Part shown: positions 15,535 to 23,220 of the stretch, one piece after another
Layout: every line of letters begins with the position of its first letter
Position numbering within the stretch: position 1 is the first letter of the stretch
Assembly: GCA_949282385.1 (NCBI GenBank)
Contig: CASDOP010000011.1
Coordinates: 1 to 64,000 of the forward strand
Direction of reading: 5' to 3'
DNA length: 64,000 nt
Source of the DNA: an uncultured Clostridia bacterium
GTDB taxonomy: Bacteria > Bacillota > Clostridia > Christensenellales > Borkfalkiaceae
Position numbers and translations under genes: made by a program
The notes under the pieces: model-generated
Told to the model about the DNA's origin: nothing
Database searches by the model: none
The model's input: only the letters and a program-made list of their open reading frames with translations

Positions 15535-17985
15535 ATGGTCAATACTTATAATATTACGGGCATGACCTGTTCGGCGTGCTCGTCCGGCATAGAGCGCGCT
15601 GTGGGCAAGCTCGGCGGGGTAAACTCTGTGGAAGTCAGTCTGATGGGCAAGACCATGAAGGTCGACTTCGACGAAAGCGTCATTTCGGAAGAAGAAATTT
15701 TTTCCGTCGTGCAGTCTCTCGGCTACGGCGTCGGCACGGAAGAGGAAGTCAGGACAAAAAAAGAAGGCTCGGAAGAAAGGATACTCTTTATCAATTTCAT
15801 AATTTCCGTCTGCCTTCTCGTGCCGTTGATGTATGTCTCCATGGGGCATATGTTGGGCGCGCCGCTGCCATTTTTTATAGACCCTTCACAGGGGAATGAG
15901 CGGTGGTTCGCGCTGTACCAGGCTATAATTTCAGCAGCAGTAATCGGCGTAAATTACCGTTATTTTTCGCGCGGAGCTGTAGCGCTTTTCAGGCGCGTTC
16001 CAAATATGGATACCCTCGTCGCGCTCGGTTCGGGCGTGTCGTTCGCGTATTCCTTGGGACTTACCGTGCTTATTTTTCTCGGCAACGACGCCATGCACAA
16101 CGCCATGAACCTGCATTTCGAGAGCGCGGCAATGATACTCGCCCTCGTCGATGTCGGCAAGTGGCTTGAAGAAAAGGCAAAGCGCAGAACGGGCGACGAA
16201 ATAGAAAAACTTTTATCCCTCGCCCCCGACGAGGTAACGGCGGAATACAACGGCGTTCAGCGCGTAGTGCCTCTTTCGCAGATAGTTGAGGGCGACATAG
16301 TAATCGTTAAGCAGGGCGAATACGTCCCCGTGGACGGCATAGTTGTCAGCGGCAGCGCGTTTATCGATAAATCTGCAATAACGGGCGAAAGTCTGCCCGT
16401 CGAGGTAACCGAAGGGGACGAAGTTACGAGCGCCGCGCTCAATACGGGCGGCGTGATAAAAGTTGTCGCGCGCAAGGTCGGCAGCGACACAACTCTTTCC
16501 AAAATAGTAAAAATGGTCAGGGAGGCGGGCGCTTCCAAAGCTCCAATTCAGAAGTTGGCGGATAAAATTGCGGGAATTTTCGTTCCCGCGGTCATAGTCG
16601 TCGCCCTGCTCACATTCATAGTCTGGCTCGTCGTCGACGGCGAGTTCGTTCCCGAACATTGCGTAACTTATGCTCTTTCCGTGCTGGTAATTTCCTGCCC
16701 GTGCGCTCTCGGACTTGCAACGCCCGTCGCCATAATGACGGCTACGGGTAAAGGCGCGTCCCTCGGCGTTCTCTATAAAGACGCGGAAACTTTGCAAAAA
16801 ATGTGCGAAGTCAACTGCGTTCTTCTCGATAAAACGGCAACTTTGACTGTCGGCAAACCTTCCGTCAGCGACGTCAGAATTTTTTCGGGCGACGAAAAAT
16901 ATCTCACCGCCGTCGCGTCTGGCATAGAAAGTCATTCCAACCATCCCATAGCTAAGTGCATAACCGAGCATTTCCCCGTCGGCGAAGAAGTTACGGATTT
17001 TGAATATATCGTCGGCAAGGGCGCAACGGCGCAGTGCAGGGGCAAAAAATACAGGCTGGGCAACGAGGCTCTTTTAAAGGGCATAAAGATACAGTCAAAA
17101 GTAAGTTCGGCGGCAAACGCGCTCGCGGCAGAGGGAAAAACCGTCATGTATCTTTCCGAGGACGACAAGGTCGTCGCCTTAATCGCCGTTTCCGATACTT
17201 TAAAGGAAAACGCTGCGCAGACGGTATCCATGCTCAAAGACAGGGGGATGAGGGTTGCCATGCTTACGGGCGACAGCGAAAAGTGCGCTTCTTCCGTCGC
17301 GGCGAGCGTGGGCATTACCGATTATGTAGCCGAAGTTCTGCCAGAAGATAAGTTGCGCTCGGTAACCAATCTTCAGTCGGTAGGCGGCTATGTCGCCATG
17401 GTGGGGGACGGCATTAACGATTCCCCCGCGCTCAAGCAGGCAAATGTGGGAATTGCGATAGGTTCGGGAACGGACGTCGCGATAGATTCCGCCGACGTCG
17501 TACTCGTTTCGGACGATATATCCGCGCTCGATACGGCTTTCGATTTGAGCAAAGCCGCAATGCGCAACATAAAGGAAAACCTTTTCTGGGCGTTTATTTA
17601 CAATATTGTAATGATACCCGTCGCCGCAGGCGCGTTCGCCTCACTCGGTTTTTCGTTCAATCCCATGATAGCCGCGGCGTGCATGTCGCTTTCGTCGCTG
17701 TTCGTCGTGTGCAACGCGCTCAGATTGCTGTTATATAAAAATAAAAATTGCATAAAGGAAGAAAAGTTTATGAAAAAGATAGTCTCAATCGAAGGTATGT
17801 GCTGCGAGCATTGCGCTTCGCGCGTGGAAAAGGCTCTTTCGGCGGTTTCCAACGTCGTTTCCGCAGAGGTCAAACTCAAGAAAAAATGCGCCATCATACG
17901 CAGCAGACAGCCCGTTTCCGACGATGAGATAAAGAGCGTCGTTACCGACGCTGGCTACAGCGTAACGGGCATAGAGGATAAATAA
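15535..17985 (+). CDS. copA: Copper-translocating P-type ATPase with N- and C-terminal HMA domains
   Basis: 816 residues. Residues 1-70 are a heavy-metal-associated domain (GMTCSACSSG). Eight helices of a P1B ATPase follow, with TGESLPVE in the actuator domain, the CPC motif (SCPCALGLATP), HP of the nucleotide domain (SNHPIAKC) and GDGINDSPALKQA. YN in helix 7 and MSLSS in helix 8 mark Cu(I) specificity. The phosphorylation motif is DKTAT at Asp432 (16828-16842), not the near-invariant DKTGT. Residues ~746-816 add a second HMA domain (GMCCEHCASRVEKAL), unusual at this end. It exports Cu(I) from the cytoplasm. AAGGA precedes the ATG. Confidence 0.93.
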   Translation: MVNTYNITGMTCSACSSGIERAVGKLGGVNSVEVSLMGKTMKVDFDESVISEEEIFSVVQSLGYGVGTEEEVRTKKEGSEERILFINFIISVCLLVPLMYVSMGHMLGAPLPFFIDPSQGNERWFALYQAIISAAVIGVNYRYFSRGAVALFRRVPNMDTLVALGSGVSFAYSLGLTVLIFLGNDAMHNAMNLHFESAAMILALVDVGKWLEEKAKRRTGDEIEKLLSLAPDEVTAEYNGVQRVVPLSQIVEGDIVIVKQGEYVPVDGIVVSGSAFIDKSAITGESLPVEVTEGDEVTSAALNTGGVIKVVARKVGSDTTLSKIVKMVREAGASKAPIQKLADKIAGIFVPAVIVVALLTFIVWLVVDGEFVPEHCVTYALSVLVISCPCALGLATPVAIMTATGKGASLGVLYKDAETLQKMCEVNCVLLDKTATLTVGKPSVSDVRIFSGDEKYLTAVASGIESHSNHPIAKCITEHFPVGEEVTDFEYIVGKGATAQCRGKKYRLGNEALLKGIKIQSKVSSAANALAAEGKTVMYLSEDDKVVALIAVSDTLKENAAQTVSMLKDRGMRVAMLTGDSEKCASSVAASVGITDYVAEVLPEDKLRSVTNLQSVGGYVAMVGDGINDSPALKQANVGIAIGSGTDVAIDSADVVLVSDDISALDTAFDLSKAAMRNIKENLFWAFIYNIVMIPVAAGAFASLGFSFNPMIAAACMSLSSLFVVCNALRLLLYKNKNCIKEEKFMKKIVSIEGMCCEHCASRVEKALSAVSNVVSAEVKLKKKCAIIRSRQPVSDDEIKSVVTDAGYSVTGIEDK
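17770..17985 (+). CDS. Possible internally initiated CopZ-like copper chaperone (nested in copA)
   Basis: An in-frame ATG at 17770 follows AAGGAAG (17755-17761) with an 8-nt spacer, a better ribosome site than chance usually gives inside a gene. It would yield a free 71-residue HMA protein with the metal motif MCCEHC and the beta-alpha-beta-beta-alpha-beta length of CopZ. The stretch just before it (KNKNCIKEE) looks like a linker or the ancestral copA C-terminus. Two readings are possible: separate copA and copZ that fused by loss of a stop, or dual expression from one gene. Confidence 0.4.
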   Translation: MKKIVSIEGMCCEHCASRVEKALSAVSNVVSAEVKLKKKCAIIRSRQPVSDDEIKSVVTDAGYSVTGIEDK

Positions 17986-18029
17986 GACAAATAAAGATAT
18001 TTTGCGACTTAACGCCCCAAAATATCATA

Positions 18030-18063
18030 TTGACGCATTGACATATCAGCGTGTATACTGTCA
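18030..18063 (+). promoter_or_regulatory. arsR promoter and operator candidate
   Basis: TTGACG (18030-18035), 18 bp, TATACT (18054-18059). TGACA at 18039-18043 and TGTCA at 18059-18063 form an inverted repeat overlapping the -10, as expected for autorepression by an ArsR dimer. Confidence 0.55.
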
Positions 18064-18078
18064 TAGCGAGGTGATAGT

Positions 18079-18426
18079 ATGCAGGAAACGTGCGATATGA
18101 TGCTTTTGGACAGAAGAACGGCGGAGCTTGTGCGCGAGTACGTCCCCGAGGGCGACGTTTTGGACAGCGTGGTATGTTTTTTCTCGGTTTTTGCTGACCC
18201 TACGAGGGTGAGAATGCTCTCCGCGCTTGCCATTTCGGAAATGTGCGTTACCGACCTTTCGCGCGTTCTCGATATAAACCAGACGACTGTCTCGCACCAG
18301 CTCAGACTGCTCAAAAATTTGGGCATAGTCAAGAGCGAGCGGCACGGAAAAATCATATTTTATTCCCTCGTCAACGATACCGTCAACGACGTAATGCTCA
18401 AGGGCGTGGAATTCCTCGGCGGCTGA
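18079..18426 (+). CDS. ArsR/SmtB family winged-helix metal-responsive repressor
   Basis: 115 residues. FADPTRVRMLSAL and the recognition helix TTVSHQLRLLKNLGIVKSERHGK are typical of ArsR/SmtB repressors. The metal site of ArsR (ELCVCD) appears as EMCVTD, leaving one cysteine there; another is at position 5 (ETCD), resembling the alpha3N arrangement of CadC-type sensors in part. The inducer cannot be told. It starts 93 nt after copA with its own promoter. The inverted repeat before copA differs from the one before this gene, so control of copA by this protein is unproven. Confidence 0.88.
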   Translation: MQETCDMMLLDRRTAELVREYVPEGDVLDSVVCFFSVFADPTRVRMLSALAISEMCVTDLSRVLDINQTTVSHQLRLLKNLGIVKSERHGKIIFYSLVNDTVNDVMLKGVEFLGG

Positions 18427-18455
18427 AAATAACAAATTCAATAAGGTATAATTTT

Positions 18456-18493
18456 CAGGGCGCGCGCCGCTTTTTTAAGCGGCGCGCGCCCTG
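18456..18493. terminator. Hairpin with 17-bp perfect arms after arsR
   Basis: CAGGGCGCGCGCCGCTT (18456-18472) and its exact complement (18477-18493) around TTTT. There is no T tract after it on the plus strand. Confidence 0.55.
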
Positions 18494-18684
18494 AGTTGTA
18501 TTAAAAAAAGCCCTGCGTCGTATAGAAAGCCAGCGTTTCGCAAACACTCCTTTGTCATGTGCGCGCCCCCCTAAATTTATTAAAAAAAGTGCCTGTCCGC
18601 GTTAAAAATTATGTGAAAAAGTGAACAGCCGAGCAGATAAAATAATAAAATTATCCCGTTTAAAAAAATACAATTTGTCCGCCT

Positions 18685-18714
18685 GAATAGTACAAACCGT
18701 GCAATTCATAAGCT
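18685..18714 (+). promoter_or_regulatory. Possible sigma-E type promoter of sigK
   Basis: GAATAGT (18685-18691), 15 bp, CATAAGCT (18707-18714) resembles the sigma-E pattern (ATATT, 13-15 bp, CATACAnT) with mismatches. Sigma-E control of sigK is the known arrangement in Bacillus. Confidence 0.35.
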
Positions 18715-18743
18715 ATTAAACTGATAAAAAAGGGGAATTGCTT

Positions 18744-19445
18744 ATGTTTTTTGATGTGATAGGGCTATTTTTGAGCAAAATTTTTCTTTTTACGGGCGTG
18801 GTGCAGGGCAAGGGTGCATTCCCGAAACCTCTGCCTCCGGAGGAAGAAAAAAAGTACCTCGCGCTCGCCCGTGCGGGCGACAAAGAGGCTAAAAACATAC
18901 TCGTAAAGCACAATATGCGCCTCGTGGCGCACATAGTTAAAAAGTATTCGGGCGCGGCGGACACTGACGATCTTATGTCTGTAGGTTCGATCGGTCTTAT
19001 AAAGGCGATAAACACCTATCAGGAGGGTAAGGGAACGGCACTCGCCACATACACGGCAAGGTGCATAGAAAACGAAATTTTAATGCTCCTTCGCGCGGGC
19101 AAAAAGCATAAAAACGTGCTTTCGCTGTCCGACCCGGTGGGGTATGATAAGGACGGAAACGAGCTTACCATAATGGACGTCGTTGCCGAAAAGGAGAGCG
19201 TTTTTTCAAAAGTCGAGCAGTCCGTCCAGCGCGAAAAATTCGTAAAACTTTTAAAAAATATTTTAAATATGCGTGAATATACAATAATAACGCTGCGCTA
19301 CGGGCTGGAAGACGGCGTGCCGCTGCCGCAGAGGGAGGTTGCGAAAAAGCTGGGTATATCCCGCTCTTACATATCGCGCATAGAAAAGCGCGCCATAGAA
19401 AAAGCCAGACTGAGGCTGAACGCGCAGGATTTTTTCACCGAATAA
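18744..19445 (+). CDS. sigK: RNA polymerase sporulation sigma-K factor, uninterrupted
   Basis: 233 residues. A short hydrophobic pro-sequence (FFDVIGLFLSKIFLFTGVV) precedes AFPKPLPPEEEKKYL, the sigma-K signature. Region 2 ([51 protein letters not shown]) and region 4 (PQREVAKKLGISRSYISRIEK) follow. It controls late mother-cell genes and is normally activated by SpoIVFB cleavage. The gene is continuous, without a skin-type insertion at this locus. The ATG at 18744 has AGGGGAA 6 nt upstream; a TTG at 18738 is too close to that site. The tyrS promoter begins 1 nt after its stop. Confidence 0.95.
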   Translation: MFFDVIGLFLSKIFLFTGVVQGKGAFPKPLPPEEEKKYLALARAGDKEAKNILVKHNMRLVAHIVKKYSGAADTDDLMSVGSIGLIKAINTYQEGKGTALATYTARCIENEILMLLRAGKKHKNVLSLSDPVGYDKDGNELTIMDVVAEKESVFSKVEQSVQREKFVKLLKNILNMREYTIITLRYGLEDGVPLPQREVAKKLGISRSYISRIEKRAIEKARLRLNAQDFFTE

Positions 19446-19446
19446 C

Positions 19447-19475
19447 TTGACAGTATTGCGCGCGCGTGCTATAAT
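19447..19475 (+). promoter_or_regulatory. Perfect consensus promoter of the tyrS leader
   Basis: TTGACA (19447-19452), 17 bp, TATAAT (19470-19475). The expected transcription start, 7 nt after the -10, is 19482, which is the A of the leader ATG. Confidence 0.9.
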
Positions 19476-19481
19476 TCGCAT

Positions 19482-19544
19482 ATGATTACGGCAAATTCTG
19501 CAAATTTTTTATACTGCGGCTATTCGTATTATCGCTATTGGTAA
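19482..19544 (+). CDS. Tyrosine-rich leader peptide of tyrS (putative)
   Basis: A 20-residue frame, ATG to TAA, with tyrosine at positions 11, 14, 16, 17 and 19 (ending FLYCGYSYYRYW). The ATG coincides with the predicted transcription start, so it would be translated as a leaderless message. Five Tyr codons in nine, placed between a consensus promoter and an intrinsic terminator before tyrosyl-tRNA synthetase, is the hallmark of an attenuation control peptide. The sequence shows this directly; translation is inferred. Confidence 0.75.
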   Translation: MITANSANFLYCGYSYYRYW

Positions 19545-19614
19545 TGCGTTGATTTGCCGCGGGCATATATCGCGAATAAGGCGGTTTACCTGCGGGCAAA
19601 CCGCTTTTATTTTT
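19489..19614 (+). promoter_or_regulatory. Tyrosine-responsive transcription attenuator (alternative helices)
   Basis: Three competing helices can be drawn. 1:2, bases 19489-19497 with 19551-19559 (GGCAAAT/ATTTGCC core; a second GCAAAT at 19500-19505 can substitute). 2:3, TTTGCC 19553-19558 with GGCAAA 19595-19600 (antiterminator). 3:4, GCGGTTT 19581-19587 with AAACCGC 19598-19604 plus T tract (terminator). Helices 2:3 and 3:4 share 19598-19600. A ribosome stalled at the Tyr codons would keep region 1 from pairing, freeing 2:3; one that reaches the stop at 19542 would cover region 2 and allow termination. No T-box features are present. Confidence 0.7.
19578..19614 (+). terminator. Attenuator terminator before tyrS
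   Basis: AAGGCGGTTT / AAACCGCTTT, 10-bp stem including one G-T pair, then TTTTATTTTT. Confidence 0.85.
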
Positions 19615-19646
19615 GCAGAAAAATACATTCACGGGAAAGGTTAGTT

Positions 19647-20831
19647 ATGGGAATTTACGAAGAACTCCGCGAACGCGGACTTATAGCGCAGGTAACCGAC
19701 GAAGAGGAAATAAGGCAGCTTATAAACAACGGCGGAGCGCGCTTTTATATCGGTTTCGACCCCACGGCGGACAGTCTGCACGTCGGACATTTCATGGCGC
19801 TCTGCCTCATGAAGAGATTGCAGATGGCGGGCAATAAACCCGTAGTGCTCGTCGGCGGCGGAACGGGACATATAGGCGACCCTTCGGGCAGAACGGACAT
19901 GCGCACGATGATGACGGACGAAGTCATCAATCACAACTGCGAATGCTTCAAAAAGCAGATGGAGCGCTTCATAGAATTCGGCGAAGATAAGGCTATAATG
20001 GTCAACAACGGCGACTGGCTTTTAAAGCTCAACTATGTCGACGTTCTCAGGGAAGTAGGTCCCTGCTTCACCGTAAACAACATGCTCCGCGCAGAGTGCT
20101 ACAAGCAGCGCATGGAAAAGGGGCTTTCCTTCCTCGAATTCAACTACATGATAATGCAGGCGTACGACTTCTGGTATCTCAATACGCACTATGGTTGCAA
20201 CATGCAGTTCGGCGGCGACGACCAGTGGAGCAACATGCTAGCGGGTACCGAACTCATCCGCAAAAAGAGCGGCAAGGACGCATACGCCATGACGATAACC
20301 CTGCTTTTAAACAGCGAGGGCAAAAAGATGGGCAAGACGGCAAAGGGCGCTGTCTGGCTGGACGAGAATAAGACGTCGCCCTACGATTTTTATCAGTACT
20401 GGCGCAATGTCGACGACGCAGACGTCATGAAGTGCATAAAAATGCTCACTTTCATCTCCCTCGAAGAAATTGCCGAAATGGAAAAATGGGGCGCTGAGCG
20501 CATAAACGAAAAGAAGGAAATCCTCGCGTTCGAGCTTACCAAGCTCGTTCACGGCGAAGAAAAGGCTGAAAAAGCCCGCGCGCAGGCAAAGGCGGCATTT
20601 GGCGGCGAAGGCGAACTGCCCGAAAAGCAGGTCAGCGCAGAAAATTCCACTATAATAAGCGTGCTGGTCGCTGCCGGACTGTGCTCATCCAACGGCGAGG
20701 CGAGAAGGCTCGTCGCTCAGGGCGGCGTGTCGCTCAACGATACGAAGGTTACGGATATTAACGCAAAGGTCAACTCCGGCGACGTACTGCACAAGGGCAA
20801 AAAAGTACACGTAAAAATCGTGCTCGTTTAA
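19647..20831 (+). CDS. tyrS: Tyrosyl-tRNA synthetase
   Basis: 394 residues, class I synthetase charging tRNA-Tyr. Visible motifs: YIGFDPTADSLHVGHF (HIGH variant HVGH), NNGDW, the tyrosine-binding YNYMIMQAYDF-like region (FNYMIMQAYDF), GGDDQWSN and KMGKT in place of KMSKS. Residues ~330-394 form the S4-like RNA-binding domain (LCSSNGEARRLVAQGGVSLND). The ATG at 19647 has GGGAAAGG upstream; an earlier opening of the frame at 19554 falls in the attenuator and is rejected. Expression should depend on the upstream attenuator. A terminator lies at 20839-20865. Confidence 0.96.
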   Translation: MGIYEELRERGLIAQVTDEEEIRQLINNGGARFYIGFDPTADSLHVGHFMALCLMKRLQMAGNKPVVLVGGGTGHIGDPSGRTDMRTMMTDEVINHNCECFKKQMERFIEFGEDKAIMVNNGDWLLKLNYVDVLREVGPCFTVNNMLRAECYKQRMEKGLSFLEFNYMIMQAYDFWYLNTHYGCNMQFGGDDQWSNMLAGTELIRKKSGKDAYAMTITLLLNSEGKKMGKTAKGAVWLDENKTSPYDFYQYWRNVDDADVMKCIKMLTFISLEEIAEMEKWGAERINEKKEILAFELTKLVHGEEKAEKARAQAKAAFGGEGELPEKQVSAENSTIISVLVAAGLCSSNGEARRLVAQGGVSLNDTKVTDINAKVNSGDVLHKGKKVHVKIVLV

Positions 20832-20838
20832 TAAAATC

Positions 20839-20865
20839 AAAAAGCGGCTTCAAAGCCGCTTTTTT
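20839..20865 (+). terminator. tyrS terminator
   Basis: AAAAGCGGCTT / AAGCCGCTTTT with a minimal loop, then TTTTT. The next gene starts only 10 nt later. Confidence 0.85.
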
Positions 20866-20874
20866 ATAAAATTT

Positions 20875-21510
20875 ATGAAAAATTATCTGTCGGTAAGCGG
20901 TCGGCTTCAAACGGAAATAATAATCGAAAAGTCGCGCTTTATAACATCTTCCGCGCACGTAGAAAGCGAGGAGCAGGCAAAAAATTTCATAGCGGAAATT
21001 TCCTTGAAATATAGGGACGCAACGCACAATTGCTACGCATATATATGCGATGCAACGGGGAATTTCATGCGTTTTTCGGACGACGGCGAACCGCAGGGAA
21101 CGGCGGGAATGCCCATGCTCGAAGTGCTTAAGGCTAAGTCGCTCGTGCAGACGGCTGTTGTCGTTACCCGTTACTTCGGCGGAATAAAGCTGGGCGCGGG
21201 CGGGCTTGTCAGGGCATACTCGGGCAGCGTTGCCAAAAACCTTGCCGAGGCGGACATTGTAAGTTACGAGTTGTGCTGCGAGGGCGAATACATTGCAGAC
21301 TATGCCTTTGCCGACGGCGCGAAAAAGTTTTTTGACGAGAACGACTGCACGGTCTGCGGCATAAACTACGATGACCGCGTGCGTTTCATAGTCGCCGTGC
21401 GCGACGAGATTTCAAAGGACTTCGATGCGCGCCTCATAAACCGTCTGAACGGCAGGATTGCTCTCGGGGAAAAGAGAAGGTATTTTTATCCCTTCCCCGT
21501 AAAATTATAA
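20875..21510 (+). CDS. YigZ/IMPACT family protein (UPF0029)
   Basis: 211 residues. Residues ~15-125 match the UPF0029/Impact N-terminal fold (KSRFITSSAHVESEEQA, FSDDGEPQGTAGMPML, VVVTRYFGGIKLGAGGLVRAY), followed by a small ferredoxin-like C-terminal domain. Bacterial YigZ function is not established; eukaryotic IMPACT regulates the Gcn2 kinase. The ATG lies 10 nt after the T tract of the tyrS terminator and has no Shine-Dalgarno, so it is translated from a very short leader or from read-through RNA. Confidence 0.88.
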   Translation: MKNYLSVSGRLQTEIIIEKSRFITSSAHVESEEQAKNFIAEISLKYRDATHNCYAYICDATGNFMRFSDDGEPQGTAGMPMLEVLKAKSLVQTAVVVTRYFGGIKLGAGGLVRAYSGSVAKNLAEADIVSYELCCEGEYIADYAFADGAKKFFDENDCTVCGINYDDRVRFIVAVRDEISKDFDARLINRLNGRIALGEKRRYFYPFPVKL

Positions 21511-21559
21511 TGCGATTATGCCGCTTGATGTCGACACACAATAATACAAGTAAAAAAAT

Positions 21560-21591
21560 AATCCCCGCGGCGCGCTGCGCCGCGGGGATTT
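21560..21591. terminator. Bidirectional terminator between yigZ and glyS
   Basis: AATCCCCGCGGCGC / GCGCCGCGGGGATT. T's on the plus side (TTTTC) and a longer T tract on the minus side (TTATTTTTTT). Confidence 0.85.
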
Positions 21592-21605
21592 TCAGATATT
21601 CAAAG

Positions 21606-23009
21606 TCAGAATTCAAGGCTCTTTTCGATATAGGAAGCAAGCTCGGAAATGGGCAGGCGTATCTGCTGCATGCTGTCGCGGTCGCGCACGGTTACGGTGT
21701 CGTTTTCAAGAGTGTCGAAGTCAACCGTAATGCAGAAAGGCGTGCCTATTTCGTCCTGACGGCGGTAACGCTTGCCTATCGAACCCGTAACGTCGTAAGT
21801 TACGCTGAACTTTTTGGCAAGTGCCTTGTAAATTTCGTCCGCCTTTTCGGAAAGGTTTTTCTGCAGGGGCAGAATTGCCGCCTTGTAGGGTGCGAGGAAG
21901 GGGTGCAGGTGCAGCACGGTGCGCACGTCTTTTTTCTCCTCGTCAAGCACTTCTTCGTCGTAAGCGTCGGTGAGATAAGCGAGTACCATTCTCTCCACGC
22001 CGAGCGAAGGCTCTATTACATAGGGAATATATTTTTCGTTGGTTACGGGGTCGGTGTATTCCATGCTTTCGCCGCTCTCCGTCTGGTGCTGGGTGAGGTC
22101 GTAGTCCGTTCTGTCGGCAACGCCCCACAGTTCGCCCCAGCCGAAAGCAAAGTTATATTCAAAGTCCGTAGTAGCTTTGGAATAGAAGCAAAGCTCTTCG
22201 GGCGAGTGGTCGCGCAGTTTAAGGTTTTCTTCCTTCATGCCGAGCGAGAGGAGGAAGTTTTTGCAGTATTCCTTCCAGTAAGAGAACCATTCGAGGTCGG
22301 TGCCGGGCTTGCAGAAGAATTCAAGCTCCATCTGTTCAAACTCTCTCACGCGGAATATGAAGTTTCCGGGCGTGATTTCGTTGCGGAAAGATTTGCCTAT
22401 CTGACCGATGCCGAAAGGCACTCTCATTCTCGCCGCGCGCTGAACGTTTTTGAAGTTTACGAATATGCCCTGCGCAGTTTCGGGGCGGAGGTATACGGTG
22501 TTGACGCTGTCCTCGGTTACGCCCTGGAACGTCTTGAACATAAGGTTGAATTTTCTTATCGAGGTAAAATCGCTCTTGCCGCATACGGGGCAGACGACGC
22601 CGTGTTCCTTTATGAACGCTTCCAATGCGTCGTTGTCCATGGCTTCGACTTTTATATCGAGGTTATGTTTCTGCGCATAAGCTTCCACAAGGTTGTCTGC
22701 GCGGTGTCTCGTCTTGCAGTTTTTGCAGTCCATGAGGGGGTCGGAGAACCCGCCGAGGTGTCCCGAAGCCTTCCATGTGCGAGTGTTCATCAATATTGCG
22801 CAGTCTACGCCGCAGTTTAAGGTGTTTTCGGTTACGAATTTTTTCCACCATGCTTTTTTGATATTGTTTTTGAGTTCTACGCCCAGAGGACCGTAGTCCC
22901 AAGTATTGGCAAGACCGCCGTAAATTTCGCTGCCGGGGAAGATAAATCCGCGGTTTTTGCACAGAGCGACCAGTTTGTCCTGGGTAACAGCTCTTTTGTT
23001 CTGCGACAT
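21606..23009 (-). CDS. glyS: Glycyl-tRNA synthetase, dimeric (eukaryote/archaeal-like) type
   Basis: 467 residues, class II synthetase. Motifs: [24 protein letters not shown] near the N-terminus, a Cys cluster CKNCKTRH and CPVC in the insertion, the motif 2 region [37 protein letters not shown], and [13 protein letters not shown] as motif 3. The C-terminal ~100 residues are the anticodon-binding domain. The start ATG at 23009 has AAGGAG 7 nt upstream; the longer frame begins with a TTG further up. No T-box is seen in the leader. Confidence 0.96.
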   Translation of the reverse strand: MSQNKRAVTQDKLVALCKNRGFIFPGSEIYGGLANTWDYGPLGVELKNNIKKAWWKKFVTENTLNCGVDCAILMNTRTWKASGHLGGFSDPLMDCKNCKTRHRADNLVEAYAQKHNLDIKVEAMDNDALEAFIKEHGVVCPVCGKSDFTSIRKFNLMFKTFQGVTEDSVNTVYLRPETAQGIFVNFKNVQRAARMRVPFGIGQIGKSFRNEITPGNFIFRVREFEQMELEFFCKPGTDLEWFSYWKEYCKNFLLSLGMKEENLKLRDHSPEELCFYSKATTDFEYNFAFGWGELWGVADRTDYDLTQHQTESGESMEYTDPVTNEKYIPYVIEPSLGVERMVLAYLTDAYDEEVLDEEKKDVRTVLHLHPFLAPYKAAILPLQKNLSEKADEIYKALAKKFSVTYDVTGSIGKRYRRQDEIGTPFCITVDFDTLENDTVTVRDRDSMQQIRLPISELASYIEKSLEF

Positions 23010-23062
23010 AACAAATCTCCTTACGCGCAATATAGCGCAATTTCAAAATAAAATACAAAAAT

Positions 23063-23091
23063 ATTTTATAAAAAACGCCCGTTCAAGTCAA
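23063..23091 (-). promoter_or_regulatory. glyS promoter
   Basis: On the minus strand TTGACT (23091-23086), 17 bp, TAAAAT (23068-23063). A GCCCGT/ACGGGC hairpin at about 23078-23104 overlaps the -35. Confidence 0.65.
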
Positions 23092-23220
23092 GCGAATACG
23101 GGCTTCATAATTTTATAACCTAATTTTTATAATTTTTTAAAAATTTACTTAAAACTATGTACAACTGGTGTTAAAGTGTGATATAATCGTAACGGATTAT
23201 ATTATTGTACAGAGGTTTAA

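Larger units (their letters stand above)
18427..18743. other. 317-bp region between arsR and sigK
   Basis: Holds the hairpin at 18456-18493, a GC-poor stretch without recognised genes (only a 27-codon minus-strand frame at 18475-18558), and the possible sigma-E promoter of sigK. Confidence 0.6.

Noticed and set aside
18744..19445. skin-type element interrupting sigK
   Set aside because: sigK is continuous from pro-sequence to region 4, and no recombinase gene is nearby.
19447..19647. T-box riboswitch before tyrS
   Set aside because: The leader is only about 165 nt, has no AGTA bulge, no T-box sequence (TGGNACCGCG) and no specifier-loop architecture. The Tyr-rich frame explains it better.
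23078..23104. Transcription terminator before glyS
   Set aside because: GCCCGT/ACGGGC followed by T's on the minus strand looks like one, but no minus-strand gene lies upstream (fhs is divergent) and it overlaps the glyS -35. Probably coincidental or an insulating element.
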